Shown here: one piece after another, positions 38,991 through 47,141 of the stretch | Position numbering within the stretch: position 1 is the stretch's first letter | Layout of the letters: each line of letters opens with the position of its first letter | NCBI RefSeq assembly: GCF_014490485.1 | Contig: NZ_JACTVA010000003.1 | Location: forward strand, 124,001-188,000 | DNA length: 64,000 bases | Direction: 5' to 3' | Origin: Teichococcus aerophilus | GTDB taxonomy: Bacteria > Pseudomonadota > Alphaproteobacteria > Acetobacterales > Acetobacteraceae | The notes under the pieces: generated by a model | Seen by the model: only the letters and a program-made list of their open reading frames with translations | Databases searched by the model: none | What the model was told of the DNA's origin: nothing | Position numbers and translations under genes: made by a program

Positions 38991-40577
38991 TCAGCCGCCG
39001 ATGAGGCCGCCCTGCTCTCGGGACAGCACCAACACGGTGCTGCGCGGCGGCAGCGCGGGGTCGAATTGCGGCCAGCGGGTCGCGGGCCGGGCGAAGCTGG
39101 CGTCCGGCTCGGCACCCGGGCGGCGCACCACGGCGAACAGTGCCAGCCCATCCGGTGTCATCGCCGCGCCACCCATGCCGGCGGCACGCGGGGCGCCATA
39201 GAGCGGCAGCGGGAAGCCACGGCCCGGCCCATCCGTATCGCAGCCATACAGCGTGTCCGGCGCCTGGCCGACGCGCCCGCCATGGTCGGTGCCGATCCAC
39301 AACCGGCCGCGCGGGTCCACTGCCAGGGTGGCGGGCGCATCCGGCCAGGCGCTGCGTAGCGCGGCAAAGCGCTGCGGCGGCTGGCCGCCCACCAGCAGGA
39401 GGCTGGCGGCGGCGCGGTCGGCCGCATGGTCGCCGCCCGCAGGCGCGAACTCGATGACATGGCCGGAGGAACTGCCGGCCAGCGGGTTCAGCGCATCCAC
39501 CTGGTCCGGCCGCCGCGCCGCATTGCCCTGGCAGGCGAGATAGAGGCGGCCGGAACGCGGATCGACTGCCAGCCCCGCCGGCAGGTCGAACGAAGTGGCG
39601 CCGGCCTGGCTGGCGGCGGCTACCGGGTTCAACAGGGTTTCGGCCCCGGCGGGAAGCGGCGCCCAGGCGATGCCCTGCCCTTCCAGCCGCGCGACGGAGA
39701 GCGTGCCGCTATCCAGCGCATCCGGCTCCGTCACCGGGCCGGTGGAGATGAAGCGGAACAGGTGGCCGAAAGCGCGGTGGTCGCTGAGGTAGACCACGGC
39801 GCGCCCATCGCGCGTCAGAGCCGCCGCCACGTCGCCACGCGGGAAGCGCGCCAGGGCGGTGCGCTTGGCCGGGATGGCCTGGGGGTCGGCCGCGTCCAGC
39901 TCCGCCACCCAACCGAAGCGGGTGCCGTCGGTAAAGCGGGCATCCAGGCCGCGCAGGCGGCTGATCCAGGGTGCCGGGTCGCCTTCGGCCAGCAGCAGGC
40001 TGCCCCAGGGGGTGGCGCAACCACCGCTGACGGCCAGCAGGCCCTGCACCACGTCGCCGACACTGGCGGCGGCCGGGCCGGTGATGCAGCACAGGGTGTC
40101 CGCCGTCAGCCGGCGGGACTGGTAGCCGCCATCGGTCACCAGCCAAGCCTGGCCGCGTGCCTCGACATTCAGCAACGTGGCGCCTTGCATCGCGGCGGCC
40201 ACGGCGGGGCGGTCCCGCCCGTCGGGGAAGGCCATCGCCGCCTCCACCGTCGGGTGGGCGATGGCCAGGATGGCGCGCTGCACCCCATCCGCCGCTGCAG
40301 GCGGCGTGACGATGGCGCAGAGCCGCGCATCCCAGCCGAATTGGGTGGCGGCGGCCTGCGGCGTCGGGCTGGCCGGGTTCCAGTCGGGCGCGTCGAACAT
40401 CACCCGGTCCCCCCACCGCATCGCCACGGCGCGGCGGTAGCCGGGGGCCACGCTGTCATCCAGCTTCACCGGCAGCGCCTGGGGCGGCATGTCCAGCGTG
40501 GTGGTCTGCGCCCGCGCGGCGGCGGGCAGCAGCGGCAGCGCGGCAACGCTGCCGAGCAGCAGGCGGCGGGAGAGCAT
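38991..40577 (-). CDS. PhoX-like (DUF839) exported protein
   Basis: A 528-residue protein of the DUF839/PhoX beta-propeller family, whose founding members are calcium/iron-dependent alkaline phosphatases. Its signal peptide (MLSRRLLLGSVAALPLLPAA, cut near ARA-Q) carries a twin arginine, as in PhoX. Family motifs appear as GGCATPWGSLLLAEGD, TRFGWVAELD, KRTALARFPRGD and VVYLSDHRAFGHLFRF. The canonical TPWGT...CEE segment is altered (AEGD instead of CEE), so one metal ligand may differ and phosphatase activity should not be assumed. Its start overlaps the stop of the molybdoenzyme gene (TGATG), an unusual pairing. Confidence 0.85.
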   Translation of the reverse strand: MLSRRLLLGSVAALPLLPAAARAQTTTLDMPPQALPVKLDDSVAPGYRRAVAMRWGDRVMFDAPDWNPASPTPQAAATQFGWDARLCAIVTPPAAADGVQRAILAIAHPTVEAAMAFPDGRDRPAVAAAMQGATLLNVEARGQAWLVTDGGYQSRRLTADTLCCITGPAAASVGDVVQGLLAVSGGCATPWGSLLLAEGDPAPWISRLRGLDARFTDGTRFGWVAELDAADPQAIPAKRTALARFPRGDVAAALTRDGRAVVYLSDHRAFGHLFRFISTGPVTEPDALDSGTLSVARLEGQGIAWAPLPAGAETLLNPVAAASQAGATSFDLPAGLAVDPRSGRLYLACQGNAARRPDQVDALNPLAGSSSGHVIEFAPAGGDHAADRAAASLLLVGGQPPQRFAALRSAWPDAPATLAVDPRGRLWIGTDHGGRVGQAPDTLYGCDTDGPGRGFPLPLYGAPRAAGMGGAAMTPDGLALFAVVRRPGAEPDASFARPATRWPQFDPALPPRSTVLVLSREQGGLIGG

Positions 40578-42877
40578 CAGGCCAGGACTTCCTCAAGCCG
40601 CGCGGGCGGTTCGGTCACGGTCAGGGGCGGCAGGGCGTCGGTGAACGCCTCCACCTGCACCAGGCAGGATTGCGCCGCGCAGCCCTGGCCGAGGCGGGAG
40701 GTGCCGAGATCCGCCGTCAGCACATTCGGGTTGCCGTGGCGGTCCAGCCCGTCCCCCACCGGGTCCCACCACGCGCCGGTGGCCATGGCGACGACGCCGG
40801 GGCGAATGCCGTCCGAGACGCGCAAGCCCGCCAGGGTGGCGCCGCGGTCGTTGAACACCCGCACCACATCGCCATCCCGCAGCCCGCGCGCGGCGGCTTC
40901 GGACGGGTGCATCAGCATCGGCTCCCGCCCCTGGATCTTGCTGGCGGCGGCGACACGCCCCTGGTCCAGCTGCCCATGCAGGCGCGTGGCCGGCTGGTAG
41001 GACAACAGGTGCAGCGGGAAGCGCTGCGCCAGCGCGCCACCGAGATACTCCTGCGGCGCCTTCCATTCCGGATGGCCGCCGATCTCCTCATAACCGAAGC
41101 CGGCGATGGTCTCGGAGAACAACTCCACCTTGCCGGAGGGCGTGTTCAGCGGGTGCGCCTCCGGGTCCCGGGCGAAATCGCCGAAGAGGACGAAATCCTC
41201 GGCCGGGCGCGGCACCTCGACATGGCCTTCCGCCCAGAAGCGGTCGAAATCCGGCGCGTCGAAGCCCATGCGGCCGCAGGCGGTGCGCCAGCGGTCGTAC
41301 ATGTGGCGCAGCCAGGCATCCTCGTTGCGCTGCTCCGTGAAGCGGTCCCGGAAGCCGCTGGCCTCGGCGATGTCCGCCAGCATGTCGTGGTCGTTGCGCG
41401 CCTGGCCGATGGGTGGGATGGCCTGGTGCATGGCGCGGATGAAACGGTCGCGGGAGGAGGAGCCGATGTCGTTCCGCTCCAGCGTCGTCGTCGCCGGCAA
41501 TACGATGTCGGCGTGGCGCGCCGGGGAGGTCCACCACGGTTCCTGCACCACGATGGTCTCCGCCTGGCACCAGCCGCGCAGCATGCGGTTCAGGTCCTGG
41601 TGGTGATGGAACGGGTTGCCGCCGGCCCACCAGATCATGCGGATATCCGGCAGCACGATATCCCGGCCGTTATATTGCAGGATCTCGCCCGGACGCTCGA
41701 ACAACTCCGTCACCCGCGCCACGGGGATGGCGACGCCGCCCGGGTTGCGCGTGGCGGGCAGGGAGACGGAAGGCAGTTCCCAGCGCGGGGTGCCCATGCC
41801 GTTCAGGCTGCCATAGCCGAAGGCAACGCCCCTGCCCGGCTGGCCGATGCCGCCCAGCATGGCGGCCAGCGCCACCAGCATCCACCAGGGCTGCTCGCCA
41901 TGCTCGGCGCGCTGGATGGACCAGGTGGCGGTCAGCATCGTCGGCACGCCGGCGGCTTCCAGCGCCAGCCGGCGGATGGTCTCGGCCGGCACCTCGGTGA
42001 TGGCGGCGGCCCATTCCGGCGTCTTCGGCGTACCGTCCGTCTCACCCAGAATGTAGGGGCGCAGCTTGTCCCAGCCGACGCAGCGCGTGGCCAGGAAGTC
42101 CCGGTCCTCCAGCCCCGCCGCCAGGATGGCGTGCGCCATGCCGAGGATCAGCGCGGTGTCGGTATTCGGGCGGATCGGAATCCACTCGGCATCCAGGAAG
42201 TCCGGCGTATCGCCCTTGAAGGGCGAGATGTTGACGAAGCGCACGCCCGCCGCAGCCACCTGCTTCAGCCAGGGCACGTATTCATGCGCGCCGGCACCGC
42301 CAGCGGTGACCAGAGCGTTCTTCAGCGGAAGCCCGCCCAGGCACAGCATCAGCCTGGTGTGCTTGGCGATGCTGGGCCAGTCCGTCACCGGGCCCTGCAT
42401 GATGTCGTTGGTGCCGACGATATGCGGCATCAGCGTCATGCCGGCGCCGTAGGAGTAGTTGGTCACCTGCGTGGTGTAGCCGCCGCCCAGCCCCAGGAAG
42501 CGCTGCAACTGGCTGCGCGCATGGTGGAACCGCCCGGCGGAGGACCAGCCATAGGAACCGCCCATGATGGAGGTGTGCCCATGTTCGGCGCGGATGCGGC
42601 CGGCCTCCTCGGCCAGGATGCGCGTCACCTTGTCCCAGGACACGGGCACGAAGGCGTCGCCGCCGCGGGTGGCGCCGCGCCGCTCGCCCTTTAGCCAGCC
42701 GGCGCGGATATAGGGCTGGTCGATCCGCACCTTCGAATGCACCGCATCCGGCACCGACTGGATCAGCGCGCCGGGATACGGGTCCAGCGCGAAGGGCCGC
42801 ACGCCGGTGACGCGGCCATTCTCCACCACGGCATCGAAGGCGCCCCAATGGGCGGAATGCGGTTTGATCTCGGCCAT
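40577..42877 (-). CDS. Molybdopterin oxidoreductase of the BisC/TorA/DMSO reductase type
   Basis: A 766-residue bis-MGD molybdoenzyme reducing an S- or N-oxide. There is no N-terminal iron-sulfur cysteine motif and no signal peptide, which points to a cytoplasmic biotin- or methionine-sulfoxide reductase rather than periplasmic TorA. The likely molybdenum ligand is S113 in GGSYGWSSAGRFHH, aligned with the serine of GWKS in DMSO reductase. Cofactor-binding parts include WWAGGNPFHHHQDLNRM, DIVLPATTTLERNDIG and the C-terminal GNPNVLTADLGTSRLGQG. ATG 42877 (MAEIKPHS) is chosen; an extension to 42958 is basic and unsupported. It is co-translated with the PhoX-like gene. Confidence 0.92.
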   Translation of the reverse strand: MAEIKPHSAHWGAFDAVVENGRVTGVRPFALDPYPGALIQSVPDAVHSKVRIDQPYIRAGWLKGERRGATRGGDAFVPVSWDKVTRILAEEAGRIRAEHGHTSIMGGSYGWSSAGRFHHARSQLQRFLGLGGGYTTQVTNYSYGAGMTLMPHIVGTNDIMQGPVTDWPSIAKHTRLMLCLGGLPLKNALVTAGGAGAHEYVPWLKQVAAAGVRFVNISPFKGDTPDFLDAEWIPIRPNTDTALILGMAHAILAAGLEDRDFLATRCVGWDKLRPYILGETDGTPKTPEWAAAITEVPAETIRRLALEAAGVPTMLTATWSIQRAEHGEQPWWMLVALAAMLGGIGQPGRGVAFGYGSLNGMGTPRWELPSVSLPATRNPGGVAIPVARVTELFERPGEILQYNGRDIVLPDIRMIWWAGGNPFHHHQDLNRMLRGWCQAETIVVQEPWWTSPARHADIVLPATTTLERNDIGSSSRDRFIRAMHQAIPPIGQARNDHDMLADIAEASGFRDRFTEQRNEDAWLRHMYDRWRTACGRMGFDAPDFDRFWAEGHVEVPRPAEDFVLFGDFARDPEAHPLNTPSGKVELFSETIAGFGYEEIGGHPEWKAPQEYLGGALAQRFPLHLLSYQPATRLHGQLDQGRVAAASKIQGREPMLMHPSEAAARGLRDGDVVRVFNDRGATLAGLRVSDGIRPGVVAMATGAWWDPVGDGLDRHGNPNVLTADLGTSRLGQGCAAQSCLVQVEAFTDALPPLTVTEPPARLEEVLA

Positions 42878-43034
42878 GGCGGACGTCTCCTGCGCGCGTC
42901 GGGCAGATTTAAGCCGTGCGCCGCGCCGGTAGAAGCCGCGATCGCGCGCCCATGCCATGTTTGCCCGCGCGACCTGCCGCCTGCCGCCATTTCCGGCCCT
43001 GGCGGCTACGCGCCGGGGCCGGCAGCGTGGATGG

Positions 43035-43619
43035 TCAGCCCGCCTGCCAGACGCGGATGGCGTCCACCGGCCAGAGCAGCATCAGTACGTTGAGCGTCAG
43101 GTTGTCCCGGATGACCAGCAGCGCCACCAGCTCCATCGCCACGCCAAGCCCGACCGAGACCCAGACCGGCAGCCGTGCCGCCAGTGCGAAGCCCACCAGC
43201 ATGGCCAGCACATCGGCCACCGAGTTCACCACGCTGTCCCCGGTATAGCCCAGCGCCATCGTCGCCTCGCGGTAGCGGTTGATGATGAGGGGGCTGTTCT
43301 CGGCAATCTCCCACGCGGCTTCGACCACGGTGGCGACCACGGCTCGGAATGGCAGGCCGCGGCGCGGGAACAGCCAGCGCGTGGCGCCGTAGAACAACAG
43401 GCCGTGGATGACGTGGGACAGGGTGTACCAGTCCATCAGCTGCTGCGAATTCTCGGCGCTGTTCACCGCGCCATGCCACAGCTTCACGGTGCCGCAGGTG
43501 CAGATCAGCACCCGGCCCATGGCCAGCTCCGTCGCCGCCATGGCCAGGATGATTCCCAGGATGGCCAGGCCGGCCCACATCCATTCCCGCTGCCGCCGGG
43601 CCGTTTCCACTGCCTGCAT
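43035..43619 (-). CDS. DUF2585 (UPF0314) membrane protein
   Basis: A 194-residue integral membrane protein of the UPF0314/DUF2585 family. Conserved parts are ELAMGRVLICTCGTVKLWHG, NSQQLMDWYTLSHVIHG, AAWEIAENSPLIINRYREAT and TGDSVVNSVADVLAMLVGF, with four to five hydrophobic helices. The two clustered cysteines (CTC) and the His/Glu pairs in membrane-proximal positions are typical of the family, whose function is unknown. It stands alone, with no close operon partner. Confidence 0.88.
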   Translation of the reverse strand: MQAVETARRQREWMWAGLAILGIILAMAATELAMGRVLICTCGTVKLWHGAVNSAENSQQLMDWYTLSHVIHGLLFYGATRWLFPRRGLPFRAVVATVVEAAWEIAENSPLIINRYREATMALGYTGDSVVNSVADVLAMLVGFALAARLPVWVSVGLGVAMELVALLVIRDNLTLNVLMLLWPVDAIRVWQAG

Positions 43620-43762
43620 GACCTGAACTCTCCCTGTCCCCTTCGCTATGTCCCGGCCAAGGCGCCGCTACAATCGGTGATGCGGTGCGCGTTCATCACG
43701 CTCCGTTCACAACCTGCCCAGCGCCATTGGCCTCGTCGCCCACACAGCCCCCGGGCTTCCGC

Positions 43763-43790
43763 GATTTCACCCCGGGCGATCATGCTCTAG
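43763..43790 (+). repeat. Dispersed TAGAGC repeat upstream of the O-antigen ligase-like gene
   Basis: This 28-base block ends ATCATGCTCTAG and matches the lexA-adjacent copy (inverted) at 23 of 28 positions. It is 31 bases ahead of the start codon at 43821, so unlike the other copies it does not supply a stop codon. The 140 bases before it hold further degenerate pieces of the same kind (GTTCATCACGCTCC near 43691 and GTTCAC near 43705). Confidence 0.65.
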
Positions 43791-43820
43791 AGGGAAGGCG
43801 AACCGCCCGAGGCCCGCCGC

Positions 43821-45077
43821 ATGACCCCGACCAAGCCGATCGAAGCGACATCGATCGACTGGCGCTCCCCCAGCCTGCCGCTGATGGTGGCGGCGCTGGT
43901 GGCGCCCTTCGCCGCCGTGCTGCAATCCAAGGCGATGACGCCGATCGGGCTGGTGGCGCTGGTGGCCTGCATCCTGCTGGCGCGGCTGCGGCAGGGGGCC
44001 TGGGCGGTACCGCGGGGCCCGGTGCTGTGGGCCGGGCTGGTGCTGGGTGGCTGGGGCGCGCTCTCGGCGCTCTGGGCCATCGATCCGCGCCGCTCGCTCT
44101 CCGAAGGGCTGGTGCTGGCGGGGATGATCCTGCTGGCCGCCGCCGCCGCCGAGGCCGTCCGCCGCGACGACCCCGCCCAGCGCCGCCGCCTCGGGCATGC
44201 GGTGCTGATCGGCTTGGGCATCGGCCTGGCGACGGCGCTGGCCGACCATGTGAGTGGAAACGCCATCCGCGCCGGCGTGCGCGGGCTGAGGGAGGTGCCG
44301 CCCAGCCTGGCCTTCGGGCTGAAGCCGGCCGCCTCCGTCATGGCGCTGCTGCTGCCGCTGCTGGCCGGGGCCTGGTTGCCGGCGCGCTGGCGCGTGTTGG
44401 CGCTTCTGGCCGGCGGCGCCGTGCTGCTGGCGTTGCCGGGCGATACCGCCAAGCTCGCCGCCCTGGCCGGGTTGGCCGTGGCCGCGCTGGTGGCGTTCCG
44501 CCCATGCGCCGCGCGGCCCATCGCGGTGCTGCTGGCGCTGGCGATGGTCGCCACCCCGGCGCTGCTCGGTCCTGCCATCAGCGCCGCGCGGCCGCAGATC
44601 GAGCGCATCCCGCCTTCCGCCATCCACCGCCTGCTGATCTGGGATTTCGCGCTGGGCCGCGCCGCCGAGAAGCCACTGACCGGCTGGGGCATGGAATCCG
44701 CCCGCATCGTCCCCGGCGGCGATGCCCGCCCCTCGCCCGAGCAATTGGCGCGGCTGGGCGTGACGCGGCCGGACCTGCTCGCCTGGTTCGCGGAGCCGCA
44801 TCTGCGATTGTTGCCGCTGCACCCGCATAACGGGCCGTTGCAGATCCGCCTGGAACTCGGTTGGGTCGGCACCGGGCTAGCGGCGCTGGCGCTGCTGCTG
44901 CTGGGGCTGGCGGCAGGGCGTGGGGCGGTGCCAGCCGCCGCTATGGGTGCGCTGGCCTCCGGCTTCGTCACCTTCTTCGCCAGCTTCGGCGCGTGGCAGA
45001 ACTGGTGGCTTTGCGCGGCGGCGCTGGCGCTGGTGATCGCGGCGGGAATGCCGGCGGTGAAGACCGGCCAGAAATGA
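43821..45077 (+). CDS. O-antigen ligase/polymerase family membrane protein
   Basis: A 418-residue polytopic membrane protein with about ten to eleven hydrophobic helices and one larger periplasmic loop (about 270-345). That loop contains the HPHNGPLQIRLELGWVG stretch characteristic of the Wzy_C/WaaL superfamily, which joins or polymerises O-antigen or capsule units on the outer face of the inner membrane. No glycosyltransferase or other polysaccharide gene is nearby, so the substrate is unknown. It ends at a terminator. Confidence 0.85.
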   Translation: MTPTKPIEATSIDWRSPSLPLMVAALVAPFAAVLQSKAMTPIGLVALVACILLARLRQGAWAVPRGPVLWAGLVLGGWGALSALWAIDPRRSLSEGLVLAGMILLAAAAAEAVRRDDPAQRRRLGHAVLIGLGIGLATALADHVSGNAIRAGVRGLREVPPSLAFGLKPAASVMALLLPLLAGAWLPARWRVLALLAGGAVLLALPGDTAKLAALAGLAVAALVAFRPCAARPIAVLLALAMVATPALLGPAISAARPQIERIPPSAIHRLLIWDFALGRAAEKPLTGWGMESARIVPGGDARPSPEQLARLGVTRPDLLAWFAEPHLRLLPLHPHNGPLQIRLELGWVGTGLAALALLLLGLAAGRGAVPAAAMGALASGFVTFFASFGAWQNWWLCAAALALVIAAGMPAVKTGQK

Positions 45078-45083
45078 GAAAGG

Positions 45084-45117
45084 CCGGGGAATGAATTCCC
45101 CGGACCCCTGCTTTTTT
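45084..45117 (+). terminator. Intrinsic terminator after the O-antigen ligase-like gene
   Basis: CCGGGGAA and its complement close a TGAA loop, starting 6 bases past the stop; a partly paired base extends the stem, and T6 follows a few bases later. It is a member of the GGGGAA-NNAA-TTCCCC set. Confidence 0.85.
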
Positions 45118-45250
45118 CTTCGAGTTTTGGCTTTGTACCAATAGGCCGCATGTGGAGCAGGCCAAACGCTCGGCTGCTGAAATCGCGGACCTTCCGAAGC
45201 ATCCCGGCTGTTGAGGTCCGCCCGCAACGGCCACGACCTCAAACTCCGCA

Positions 45251-45292
45251 AAAAGAAAAGAAGGGGGCCTGGGGGAATTCATTCCCCCAGCC
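45251..45292 (-). terminator. Intrinsic terminator after the creatininase-family gene
   Basis: On the minus strand CTGGGGGAA and TTCCCCCAG close a TGAA loop (45269-45290), 15 bases past the stop. A T-rich tract reading CTTCTTTTCTTTT follows. Its core equals that of the convergent terminator at 45084. Confidence 0.85.
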
Positions 45293-45304
45293 TTACTTTT
45301 CAGA

Positions 45305-46129
45305 TCAGGCCTTGATCTTGCTCGCGAAGTGGGCGGAGAAGCGGGCGACGATATCCGTCAGCTTCTCCACCAGCACCGCACCCGTCTCGGCCGAGCACAG
45401 CTTCGGGTCACCGCCGGCGACGCCGTCATGATAGGTGTCGTCATACTCCATCGGCAGGCCCACCTCGGCGCCGTCGAAGCTGGCGGTGCCGAGGCCGGTA
45501 TAGGGCAGGCCCAGCACGCTATCGTTCTTCAGCTTCTTGCCCTCGGGGATCAAATCCTTGCGGATCAGTTCCGGGAACAGGTGCAGGCCGATGCTGGTCA
45601 GCGGGTCCGAACCGTGGCCGGACACAGCCTTGGCCTTCTCGGCGCCGATCAGGCCCGGCAGCAGGCCGTAGCTGATCTTCCAAAGGTACAGGCTGGGCAG
45701 GACGACCTTCTTTTCCAGGTAGAGCTTGCGCGCCACCTCGGCGATCGGCCCGACATTGCCGCCATGGCCGTTGACGACGATGATGCGCGTCAGGCCGTTG
45801 CGGTGCAGGCTCTCCACCATGTCGGTGATGACGCTGATCAGCGTCGCCTGGCTGATGGCGATGCCGCCGACCATCGGGCCGAACCAGTCGGCGCCGCCGA
45901 AGGGCAGCACGGGCGCGACATAGGTGGGCGTGCCGGCCTCGGTGGCGCGGATGGCGGCCAGCTCGGCCACCTTCTCGGCCAGCAGGTAGTCGCCCATGGG
46001 CGCGTGCGGGCCCTGGTCCTCATGGCTGCCCATGGGCAGCAGGATGATGGGATTCTTGGCGAAGGCTTCACGCCCCTCCCCGCCGGTCAGCGTACCCATA
46101 TGAACCTTGGGCTTGGTCAGTGCTGCCAC
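45305..46129 (-). CDS. Creatininase-family hydrolase
   Basis: A 274-residue metal-dependent amidohydrolase of the creatininase family. Metal-ligand positions are E37, H42 and D47 in MGSHEDQGPHAPMGD, and H172 with D175 in SGHGSDPLTS, where the classical family has HAGE.ETS. The NGHGGN motif is at 120-125. Members open small cyclic amides or act on related amidines; creatinine itself is only one option. I choose GTG 46129, with GGAG eight bases upstream, over a longer frame lacking homology. It is the last gene after a peptide-type importer (37-base gap), which suggests it processes the imported compound. Confidence 0.88.
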   Translation of the reverse strand: MAALTKPKVHMGTLTGGEGREAFAKNPIILLPMGSHEDQGPHAPMGDYLLAEKVAELAAIRATEAGTPTYVAPVLPFGGADWFGPMVGGIAISQATLISVITDMVESLHRNGLTRIIVVNGHGGNVGPIAEVARKLYLEKKVVLPSLYLWKISYGLLPGLIGAEKAKAVSGHGSDPLTSIGLHLFPELIRKDLIPEGKKLKNDSVLGLPYTGLGTASFDGAEVGLPMEYDDTYHDGVAGGDPKLCSAETGAVLVEKLTDIVARFSAHFASKIKA

Positions 46130-46166
46130 GCTTGATACTCCATTCTCGAGAAAGAGCCGGGCGGGC

Positions 46167-47141
46167 TCAGATGATCTCTTCCGCCCGGATGCAGGCGACG
46201 CGCGCGGTGCCGTCGCCGAAGGGCCGCAATTCGGGCACGGCTTCCGCGCAGGCATCGCGCGCATGGGCGCAGCGCGTGCGGAAGACGCAGCCGGATGGCG
46301 GGTTGGATGGGCTGGGCGGATCGCCCTGCAACAGGATGCGCTTGGCGCGCTTCTCCGGGTCCAGCATCGGCGTCGCGGAGAGCAACGCCCGGGTATAGGG
46401 GTGCACGGGATTGGCGAAGATATGCTTCGCCGGCCCCTCCTCCATCACCCGGCCCAGATACATCACGATCACCCGGTCGCACAGATTGGCGACCACGGGC
46501 AGGTCGTGGCTGATGAACAGCATCGCCAGGCCGAGATCCCGCCGCAGCTCGCTCAACAGCTGGATGACCTGCGCCTGGATGGAAACATCCAAGGCGGAGA
46601 CGGGCTCGTCCGCCACCAGAAACTCGGCGCCGGTGGAGAGCGCGCGGGCGATGCCGATGCGCTGCCGCTGCCCGCCGGAGAATTCGTGCGGGTAGCGCTG
46701 CGCGTGGCTGGGGTCCAACCCGACCTTCGCCAGCAGCTCCGCCACCCGTTGCCGGCGCTGTTCGGCCGGCAGCAGGCGATGGATCTTCATGCCGTCGGCA
46801 ATCTGGTCGCCCACCCGACGGCGCGGGTCCAGGCTGCCATACGGGTCCTGGAAGACGATCTGCATGCGTTTGCGAAGCTGGCGCCACTCGCTGCGCGACG
46901 CCTCGTTCATCAGCTTGCCGTCGAAGCGGACGCTGCCTTCCGTCACCGGCATCAGCCCCAGCATCAGCCGCCCGAGCGTGCTCTTGCCGGAGCCGCTTTC
47001 GCCGACGACGCCGACGGCCTCACCGCGCGCCACGGAGGCGTCGATATGCTTGACCGCCTGCACCGGCTTGCCCTTTCGGAACAGGCCCTTGCCGGGAAAG
47101 GTCTTGGAGAGGCCTACGGCTTCGATCAACGGGGCGTTCAT
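46167..47141 (-). CDS. ABC transporter ATPase, DppF/OppF type
   Basis: A 324-residue peptide-type ABC ATPase. Walker A is GESGSGKST (47-55), the signature is FSGGQRQRIGIAR, Walker B is LVADEPVSALD, and the family-specific C-terminal cysteine cluster region is GCVFRTRCAHARDAC, which in this group can bind an iron-sulfur cluster. It overlaps the fused permease-ATPase gene by four bases (ATGA). It partners the ATPase half of that fusion as the second nucleotide-binding domain. Confidence 0.94.
   Translation of the reverse strand: MNAPLIEAVGLSKTFPGKGLFRKGKPVQAVKHIDASVARGEAVGVVGESGSGKSTLGRLMLGLMPVTEGSVRFDGKLMNEASRSEWRQLRKRMQIVFQDPYGSLDPRRRVGDQIADGMKIHRLLPAEQRRQRVAELLAKVGLDPSHAQRYPHEFSGGQRQRIGIARALSTGAEFLVADEPVSALDVSIQAQVIQLLSELRRDLGLAMLFISHDLPVVANLCDRVIVMYLGRVMEEGPAKHIFANPVHPYTRALLSATPMLDPEKRAKRILLQGDPPSPSNPPSGCVFRTRCAHARDACAEAVPELRPFGDGTARVACIRAEEII

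Noticed and set aside
43620-43820. Possible small gene upstream of the O-antigen ligase-like gene
   Set aside because: The only open frames are continuations of shadows, and the region is occupied by degenerate repeat sequence.
46130-46264. Longer N-terminus for the creatininase-family protein
   Set aside because: The extension would overlap the end of the upstream ATPase gene and is Arg/Pro/Ser-rich without homology; GTG 46129 has a good ribosome site.
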